Notes under the pieces: model-generated | What the model saw: the letters and a program-made list of their open reading frames with translations, nothing else | What the model was told of the DNA's origin: nothing | The model's database searches: none | DNA from: Mactromeris polynyma | Taxonomy: Eukaryota; Mollusca; Bivalvia; Venerida; Mactridae | NCBI GenBank assembly: GCA_032209605.1 | Contig: JASFXZ010000052.1 | Location: forward strand, 248,001-312,000 | Length of the DNA stretch: 64,000 nt | Reading direction: 5' to 3' | Shown here: positions 56,238-64,000 of the stretch, in pieces | How positions within the stretch are numbered: position 1 is the first letter of the stretch | How the letters are laid out: every line of letters begins with the position of its first letter | Made by a program: the position numbers and the translations under genes

Positions 56238-56714
56238 GTTGAATTTAGTTAAGTCCTTCTAAATTGGTTTTATGTTCAATAACGTAAAAATGAAGCTTGA
56301 GCAAAACCAAATACATACCACCCTACGACCCCCTAAGGACAAATCCTGGATCCGCCTCTGCGAACAGTCAGAGAACAATTATTTGACACAATTGGCGGAA
56401 ATGTAATGATGCATTACACTGGAATTTCACAGTGTTCAAGTGGGAATTTATTCATGAATAACTTGCAGTGTTGTTTATTACATTGATGTAGCTACACTTG
56501 ATAAAAGTGATTAGTACTACGATGGCAAATTTAGGATATTGCAATCAAAGAAAATATGAATATATCAAATAGAAATTTAAGACACGGTAAGTTCAATATG
56601 TCTGTAATGTTTCTAATATTTTTCAGTGCAAAATACATGTACAGCCAATTCATTGAAATCAAGCAAATAACATAACCCCACAAAGAAATAAAAAAAGTCA
56701 CAGATTAACTGAAT

Positions 56715-56839
56715 TGGTCATTTCCGAGTGTGACCAACGATTGAGATGGTCTTAATATAGAGGTCGAATAAAGAGCAAACAGTGGACTTTAAATTGTGTT
56801 CTTAATTTTGAGGTGGTCTCTGAGTGAGGTTTTACTGTA
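56715..56839. mobile_element. MITE family A, left-truncated
   Basis: GAGATGGTCTTAATATAGAG to GTGAGGTTTTACTGTA. Confidence 0.75.
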
Positions 56840-57485
56840 ACATAACCCAGTGAATCGGAGTGGATAGTACGGTATCATAGCTTCAGGCGTACCCTGGCCC
56901 CGTGATCACGAAGGGCCACCTGATCTGGATCAAGGTGATCCCGAAAAATACTTGCCAGTTTTAAAGCAACTGAATATTTTATACAGTATCTCTCGTTAAC
57001 GAACAAAAATACTTAGTTAACAACTAATTAAGATTGTGAAAAGATTTAAAACTTGACCTTAGTTTGATAAATTAATTCACTACACTCAGACTGAATACGA
57101 TCCAGATCAAGTAAGTATCAAGTTCCTAGAACTGGTATTAGCTTAGTTATAACCACATAATACGATATAAATATACATGTATATGACAAAGTGTATTGGT
57201 CCCAGATGATATAAATCAGATTGATATACCGAGGCCCGTCGGGAAGACTTTACACTTTTCTTCGTGTATACACTGAACAAATTTTCTAAACGTCCATGTA
57301 ATAAAAGACAAAATTAAGAAAACTGTTTTATAATTATGCTGACTTAAAATTTGGCATTATATAACTAAGATAAGTCGATAGTAAACACGACCATACCCAC
57401 TTTCCAATACATGTATGGTCATTATCATGCCTATTATCATCAGGATTAGTATTAAATGTTGATGAAATATCGCTCAAAGTAGACA

Positions 57486-57571
57486 GTAACGATAGCTCAA
57501 TTGGTAGCGCTTCTGACTTGTAACTTAACAAGTAGATAGGGGGTGAGTTCGATACACATTCCTGCCTACCA
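57486..57571 (+). repeat. tRNA-derived sequence (A and B boxes)
   Basis: GATAGCTCAATTGGTAGCGC, then TGAGTTCGATACAC, spacing as in a tRNA gene. The acceptor stem does not pair, so it is not called as a functional tRNA. Confidence 0.5.
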
Positions 57572-58018
57572 TTTTTTATGGAAAATATGATTTTTTATTG
57601 CTTACTCAGTGCTCGACAATTACTTGTTGTTTGTCGTGTCTGTCTGTTTTTTGTTGTTTTTTTGTTACCGTCTAATGGCTTTGTCGTTAAATCAAACGTG
57701 TTTAATGATGGCTATAGCGTCGTCGCTAAAATGTTCATTTGAACCCCTTACGTTTTTCGAAGTAGCCATATCAACTTTGTTCCATATACTGTGAGTGTGT
57801 AGCGATAAATGTACATGTAAATTTACTGCACGATGATATTGTGCACTTTAAAAATCATGAGACCATATCGTTATTAATGAATAGCTTATAAATACACAAT
57901 CATGCTATACAATGTTTTTAATTAAAGATATTCCAGCGAACATTAATTAGTATAAGTCGTGTAAGTACAACTGTAGATGGCCAACGAAATATATAATATT
58001 GTAATGAAAAAAACAACT

Positions 58019-58110
58019 ACCTCCCGATGGTCTCGAACTCGGACCCAAAACTAAAAAGCTTAATTAGCATTGTAAGGACTCGCTACCATCTGAGCTATCA
58101 CGGCTGTTAG
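58019..58110 (-). repeat. tRNA-derived sequence, opposite strand
   Basis: On the minus strand GTGATAGCTCAGATGGTAGC is followed by CCGAGTTCGAGACC. It has the same layout as 57486-57571 and faces it. The ends do not pair as an acceptor stem. Confidence 0.5.
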
Positions 58111-58321
58111 TTAAACGAAATCAATATCACAATAAATAGTTTTGCTTATTATTTGATTTACATACAACGTGGATAGCATTGAAATGAATTTCACCGCTTA
58201 CTACACAGTACACGTGATCCTCGTGCTATAAGTTGAAAATCGTACTCACCGTCACGCATGGTCAACCATGACGATAAATAGGTATTTTCTTTGTGAAAGT
58301 CGAAAGAGTACTATGTATAAT

Positions 58322-58346
58322 CACGGACCTATTATATAGGTCCGTG
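58322..58346. repeat. Palindrome CACGGACCTA... (copy 7)
   Basis: Perfect 10-bp arms CACGGACCTA and TAGGTCCGTG around TTATA. Confidence 0.88.
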
Positions 58347-59281
58347 GTATAATACTAGAATGCCAAATTTTAAGTCGGCATATAAAACCGTTTTCTTAAA
58401 TTTGTATTCTATAACATGGACGTTTAGAAATTTTGTTCAGTGTATAGAGCTATATTTATAATAATATTATTATCGTTATCTTTTTTCCTAATGTATATAT
58501 TGTTAATATCGTTACCACACGATATCAATTTCTGTGAATTATATCTTTGGAAGGGCGTAGGGTATGCTGAAAATATTTCGTTGCCCGATCCGATGCTTGT
58601 ACATAGTAGCAAGTCCATATATATATTTCAACTCCTTGGTATGACGCGAGACTAATGTCAGACGATAACGATACTGATGGATTTAGTACACATTTTATAC
58701 AAGACCAAGATGGCTGCGCCCATGCGGTTTGCGTGAAAATTTTCTCGTACTTTTATTAAGACTGTTTTCTCCGAAGAATCGTGTGTCACTTCTAGGTAGA
58801 TATATTATCTTATGATGCTTGTTTTCATCTTTCTTTAGGAAATACTTCTTCGTGCTCAGAGTTTGGTTGCTTCAATTTCAGCTTTATTAATTTATATTGT
58901 ATATTTATTTTATATTACATTATTAGTAATAAATTGTATGTATATTATGAGCAAATCGACTTGTCATTTTCGGTATGAAGAGTGACATGTATGTAGGTCG
59001 AATTATAAATGATGGCATGTCGGCCCTGACTTCTAAATTATTTTAGTAATCCTGTCAAGTTGAAACAGAAATTATATATTTTAGCACATAAATTCACATT
59101 TTAAATTAAAGTTTAAACATACAGCCATTTAAAAACTAAGCCACCACAAGCAGATGTCCTAAATATTCAATGTTCAATTCTATATGATTTTTTTTTTTTT
59201 TACTTCTATTAAATGGGTCATAAATAAATAAAATTCATCATGGATCGACTTATTATATTTTTTATATTTTCAAAGGTAAAA

Positions 59282-62200
59282 ATGAGAAAGAGTAAAAAGA
59301 AGAAGAATCAGGACTTCCAGAAAGTGAAGCTGAAAATTGGAAAGCAACTGAAGAAAGCAGATAATGTGACAAATGCCAGTTTTAAATCACGTTCAATACA
59401 GATCAGTCAGAAACTGAAGAGTGGAGACTCCTCGCAGCCAAGCACGAAAAAGAAACACAATATCTCAGTATGTAAACAGTAAAGTATTTGAATTGATAAC
59501 TGAGAATACAAGAAGATTAAGCTGAAACCTTGATTTGTTTTTATGAATATTAAATATACGTCTTCACCACATTTTATGTAGAAGGGGGGGGGGGTTCTAA
59601 AGTGAAACCTTACGTCTTCCTTGAGCGTCCACTATTGATTTGAATGTCCTTTAATGTAATAATAAATACTTTCTTCGTATTAATTGTTCATTTTCATGAT
59701 CTAATTTAGAATTTGAACTCATACAGTTATAAGTGGTTTCATAGTCATACACATGTGTAACCACTTGCATTTAGATTTAGTATCTTTTGTCCTAACAGAC
59801 GGGTCTCCTACAATCTATTTTATATTTTGTTTCATTTTAGGAACTGTTTACTCAGTGTAGACATTATAGTGCATCAGTAAGACTTGAAGCAGTGAATGGA
59901 TTCAAGGAACTGATTTCATCAAATCCTGAACTTTTGTCACCAAATCTCTCCAACTTACTCGAACGTGCTGCTGAATTACTCATTGACAAGGATTCATCTG
60001 TGAGACAAGCAGCAGTTCGTCTCTTCAAGCTTTTTCTTCCAATGGTTTCAGACAAACAAATTTCGCCATTTTTCCCACTACTCTGTGCCCATCTGTGCTG
60101 TGCGATGACCCATATTTATGATGATATTCAGGAAGATTCTCTCCCGGTTCTTGATTTGTTGTTAGAAACTTTCCCAAAATTGATGATAACAAAATCAAGT
60201 CAAGTCCTTCCAAATTTCATCGAGCAAATTTCAAGGCGACAAGGTCAAGGTAAAGCCAAAAGGTCATTAAGTACTAATCCAAACAGTTCAACGTCATCAG
60301 TGAAGTGGAGAACATCTGTTTTGAACAGGTTACATAAGTTTTTAGGTGCGATAATCAAGAATGGTATGCAGGAGCCTTCTAGTGATATTCAACGGGACAA
60401 AACTTGTGTTTCGGGTCCATCATCATCTTGTGAGGAAGTGATGCACACTAGTGACAGTGCACTGTTTGTTCAACCTTGTCCAAGAAGGAACAGAACGGCT
60501 TGGACTATGCCAGGATTTGTATTGGGGTACTTTTACATTCTGTTTAACTCATTCTGTTGGCCCTACTTTTCCCTAGTTCTTGACTTGTTTCACTACTTTT
60601 TCTTGAAAGAGCTAGGTCTACTAACCTACTCTTTTTAAATCTGAGGTGTTAACTAAAATATTTTTTTGCCTGCATGAAGCACAGTTCTGTGGTCTAATCA
60701 TTGAGAATGTACAGTGCGGTGAATTTTTACCATTTTTGATATTCCAAATGCAAGGAAAGTATCCAATCTCTACTTTTAGGCAATACAATCCCTACTTTTG
60801 TCCTTTCTTTAAATAAAATAGTCCACTCCTGTATCCATATTTTTCGAAAAGAGGCGAGTTGACAGTCTGTTTATATTATTTTTAGAGATATTGTTAGCTT
60901 ACTAGGAAAAGATTAAGTGCTACTTAAGTAGGAGGTTTTCATGGTTGATGTCTTTGGTAAAATTAAATAGCCTATAAAACTGGTCTTCTTATGTAATTGT
61001 TAGTATGCTGATGTATTCTGTAGCTAATAGCTTATGAAATGGTCGGGGTTAAGAAAAATACAAAACATTGTATTCTTGTACATTTCTATGTTTACAGTCA
61101 TTAGACATTAGGGCTGCCATGATACAGGTGTCTCTTGGTTAGGATTCCATTGCGACCCTTTTGATTTTCGGTTATTCAGTTAGGTTATGTAAATATACAA
61201 AATACATAAACTTCTCAGTAACTGATGGTTATGATCGGTAATTAAAATTGGAACAATGTGCTATAATAGGAATTAAGAAGAGCAATAAAACAGTTCCAAT
61301 AGCTGTGTAACTGAAAGATTGTTATAACAATAGTAGGTAATTAGTATAAACTATAATCTTGAGTTCTCTGACTAGAATATTGCTTAATGAATAAGAATGT
61401 CATCTAAAGTAGACATACTGAACCGAATATTTGTAAGACCGTATCAAGCCACACTGTGAGAAAAAAGAACCGAAAATAATTGAACTTTAGCTAATCGTTG
61501 CAGGCCTGTTAGACATATAAAATATTTTGTTATTTGTTTCATGGTTTCATTATTGTGTGCAGACACCAATGGAAATCACCAGCTTGGACCATGTGACTAA
61601 TTTTTGAAATAATTTGCGAGCCACAGATTATAAATAGTCATCATTTCTAGTGTTAAAACATAATAACGATGTTTATATATTTGTATTTAAAATCTTTGTT
61701 ATATAGGGGTTCTGGTCTGGATAAGGAAACAAACAGTAAGAGTGATGTATTTGATGGACAGTTTGTGGAGTATACAAACACATTGATACCATTAATGTTA
61801 GAATGCTGGATAGAATGTGCCCCATCAAAACAAGCAAAACATGTGTCAGGTATGTGGCTGTTTTACTGTTAGATGAGTTTGTATGATGCTTCTGTTACTG
61901 GCTTTTGAATGTTTATTGCCTTTGATATATTTGTAAGTGTCATCTTAATGAGTAGACCTATAAATATTGTATTTGTATCAGTATTGTCCATCACAAAATT
62001 GTGTAGTGTCCTTTCATTTTCCCTTGTAAGGCCAAGGATGTACTGAAAAATTGTTTGCCTTGCATAAACTTACCAACTTGTGAAAATGGCCCATACTCAA
62101 AATTTGGGCCTTTGTGAGTCGGATATTTTTTTGGCTGCATATTAATAGTTGAAAATTGTGTGACAATAAAAAGTAATTGAAGAAGATTAATTACCTACCT

Positions 62201-64000
62201 ACCTACCAACCTAAATATTGCTGGGTAGGAATGTGCTAAAATAAAAAAAGTTGAGGATGGCCTAACTTATGATTAGCATTTAACGGATCTTTCACCCGTA
62301 TCTGTACATAATTAAAGCCTTATGGTGAGGTTCTAGGACAAATTAACAGTTCGAGGGAAGCATATTTTGTATAAAAAACACCTATCAACTTACCCGCAAT
62401 TGAGACTTCAATGTTAATCATTCTACTTACAGGCAATCTGATCTCGGGAGAAAATGTGGAGATGATGTTTAGTATACTACAGGTTACACAGTTACTATGG
62501 CAATGTATTCATTCAATGGACCGCGAACAGGTATTTTCAAAGAAGAGCAACCTCTTCAGAGCAAGACCCTTTTAGAGATGCAGATTTTGTCTGATGTTTA
62601 GAGGTTGTTGCTCTTAAGAGGTTAAATTGATAAAGAATTCCTATAGTACTCAGGGGTTCCATTTTACCCTGGAGTTGATCCTTAGATCCCTGGAATTTAA
62701 AAAGAGCCACATTTTGACACTAAGGATTCTGGCTAAACGGTTGATTTTTGTCTTAATTCTGGATCTAAAGTGGTAAAATCTGGTGAACAATTATCAAAAT
62801 GACCCTTGAGATTCAGCATCTAGTGGAAACCCTGAGCACTGCAGACAAAATTCATACTAGTGTGGAAAAGAGGTTTTTGTTCGCTAGAGTACTGGCAGTG
62901 AGATGTTGCATTGTGATAGTTACATATTATTGTAGGAAAATTGGTTGTACCATAAGGAATCATGACAAATCATTTATTTCTTAGTTGAATTATGGCAAAC
63001 TAGGCATAAGTGTACTTGAACTACTTGTGAGTCTGTGATGCCGGTTATGACATCAGAAGTCTTATCAGACATTGATATGTTCGCCTTGTAGAACTCAAAC
63101 ACTGTTGAGTGTTGTGAATACATGTAGATGTTAACCTCAGTCCACCTTTTATTAATTTACATTTTATTATTTTGCAGGAAGACGTAACCTTTCAAATAAC
63201 AAAATATTTAAAGGATTTTCAACAGCATTTTATGTCCAATTTTCCATACAGTATAAGTCCAGTGACTGTAAAGATGAAGAAGAAGAAGAAGACATCTACA
63301 AGTGTTCAGGTAGGGAAATATATTGTCAGTACATTGAAAAACTGATAATTAGACAGCCATTGCTTTTGAAGAAATTGGGTCTTAGATGTGAGGTGGTCTG
63401 AATGTTGAGTTAAAATATGGAAAATTGGTCCATAAAAATCTGGTCTTATTAATGAGATGGTCTTAATGTTGAGGTAGTCTTTATCTGAGGTTTTACAGTA
63501 TGAATGATGATATTTGGTATGGAATCTGGTGTTATCAGTTGTCTTAGTATACTGATTTGTAAGATTGTTTTAGCACATTGCTCTGTTGTTGGTGCAGGTC
63601 TGTATAATAATGTGGTTCATTGCCAATCTTCTTACATTCCTCAGAAACAGGAATTATCATTTTATACATTTGAATAACATTCAGTCTGTTTTAAGGAAAT
63701 GTTCTGTATTCACTTTTGAAGAAAATGCTGTGCTTTGTTGGAGATTTCATTGGTATTTCAGTTCCATAAGATGGTAAGCTGACCTGACCAGTATTCCTGG
63801 GTTACATACTAGTACTAACCTGTTCTTCCGCAAGCACTTGACAACATCCCAGCATGTAACGAAGGTGGATGATGTACGACGATGTATTGTTTAAATCTAA
63901 TCGTCGCAGAGAAAGTACATCTCACCTTGGATTTGAAATAATTTTTGTTTTACAGGTGTCAGCTGAAACGTTAAACTTGACCATTTGTGATATCATGACT
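59282..64000 (+). CDS. TEX10: TEX10 (IPI1-like), first 6 exons, 3' partial
   Basis: TEX10 is a nuclear HEAT-repeat-type protein of the PELP1-TEX10-WDR18 rixosome complex, with roles in 60S maturation. Exons: 59282-59467, 59841-60526, 61707-61849, 62433-62530, 63178-63309 and from 63956 to the window end. Phases agree and give 430 residues (human about 929). The N-terminus is basic (MRKSKKKKNQDFQKVKLKIG). Exon 2 holds the conserved IPI1 region: LIDKDSSVRQAAVRLFKLF, ISPFFPLLCAHLCCAMTH and DDIQEDSLPVLDLLLETFP. Exon 3 has LIPLMLECWIECAP, exon 5 DFQQHFMSNFPY followed by a Lys run, and exon 6 ETLNLTICDIM. I chose the Met at 59282 because the family starts with a basic run. An in-frame upstream Met at 59240 would add a hydrophobic stretch read through an acceptor-like site and is probably intronic or UTR. 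Confidence 0.93.
62540..62630. mobile_element. MITE family D fragment
   Basis: AAGAGCAACCTCTTCAGAGC at the left and AGAGGTTGTTGCTCTTAAGA at the right are inverted. TEX10 intron, 10 bp after exon 4. Confidence 0.55.
63366..63500. mobile_element. MITE family A, left-truncated
   Basis: GAGGTGGTCTGAATGTTGAG to CTGAGGTTTTACAGTA. TEX10 intron 5. Confidence 0.72.
63782..63885 (+). repeat. Dispersed repeat family C
   Basis: ATTCCTGGGTTACATACTAG, TACTAACCTGTTCTTC and CGCAAGCACTTGACAACATC follow the order seen at 34722 and 52225. TEX10 intron 5. Confidence 0.6.

Larger units (their letters stand above)
56840..59281. other. Region upstream of TEX10, no exon identified
   Basis: The 5' exons of the minus-strand receptor gene could lie here, but no candidate combines an acceptor, the right phase and an open frame. 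A GC-richer patch at 58703-58740 (CAAGATGGCTGCGCCCATGC) may be a TEX10 5' non-coding exon or promoter, since an acceptor-like TTTTCAAAG precedes the TEX10 start. Confidence 0.4.

Noticed and set aside
55912..56242. Tyr/Ile/Ala-rich reading frames on both strands
   Set aside because: They come from a 30-bp minisatellite, whose length keeps several frames open. No start context or splice support.
57486..57571. Functional tRNA gene
   Set aside because: A and B boxes are present but the acceptor stem does not pair and the anticodon arm is irregular.
59240..59281. Upstream Met as the TEX10 start
   Set aside because: It adds a hydrophobic stretch unlike the family's basic N-terminus, and the sequence looks like the end of an intron (TTTTCAAAG).

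Overview
This is an AT-rich, intron-rich animal nuclear window. It most likely comes from a mollusc, probably a bivalve. I infer that from the gene structures (short phase-consistent exons in kilobase introns), the dense small inverted-repeat transposons, a Mag-type Ty3 element, and a lectin and a receptor tail of a style common in bivalves. I could not confirm the species. I see no prokaryotic features and no CRISPR. Splice sites, phases and residue counts were worked out by hand from GT/AG borders.

Five host genes are supported. (1) PSMC3IP/HOP2 (minus, 2982-6998): six exons, with the 3' end outside the window on the left. (2) A secreted five-exon lectin-like gene (minus, 19683-28467): signal peptide, PAN-like module, small Cys-rich module, sushi module and C-type lectin domain. 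(3) HACL1, peroxisomal 2-hydroxyacyl-CoA lyase (minus, 32069-44574): complete in 15 exons, 574 residues, ending in the peroxisomal signal SKM. (4) The C-terminal part of a single-pass membrane protein (minus, 48792-54457) with tyrosine motifs in its tail. (5) TEX10 (plus, 59282 to the window end): six exons visible, open on the right. The first four genes lie on the minus strand and TEX10 on the plus strand. Nothing suggests that they act in one pathway: meiotic recombination, innate or secreted lectin, fatty-acid alpha-oxidation, receptor, ribosome biogenesis and pluripotency.

Much of the remaining DNA is mobile or repetitive. A Mag-like Ty3 retrotransposon with two identical 200-bp LTRs (8043-12464) sits inside a small terminal-inverted-repeat element, which itself appears to sit inside an older element. 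There are broken copies of a LINE (14.8-15.4 kb), a Tc1-like transposase (27.3-28.0 kb) and a rearranged DIRS-like element (33.1-34.3 kb, in a HACL1 intron). A broken intronless BMS1 copy lies at 46.5-48.0 kb. One MITE family with pogo/Tc1-style ends (TACAGTAAAACCTC...) occurs about 15 times, and two copies carry internally expanded 17-bp arrays. Minisatellites have units of 75 bp (15 copies), 35 bp (28 copies), 30 bp (about 9) and 24 bp (4, in frame in an exon).

The least expected pattern is a dispersed family of 20-40 bp palindromes built on TCACGGAC(A/C)TA. A clean empty-site/filled-site pair for a hAT-like MITE is also present at 45.2-45.6 kb.
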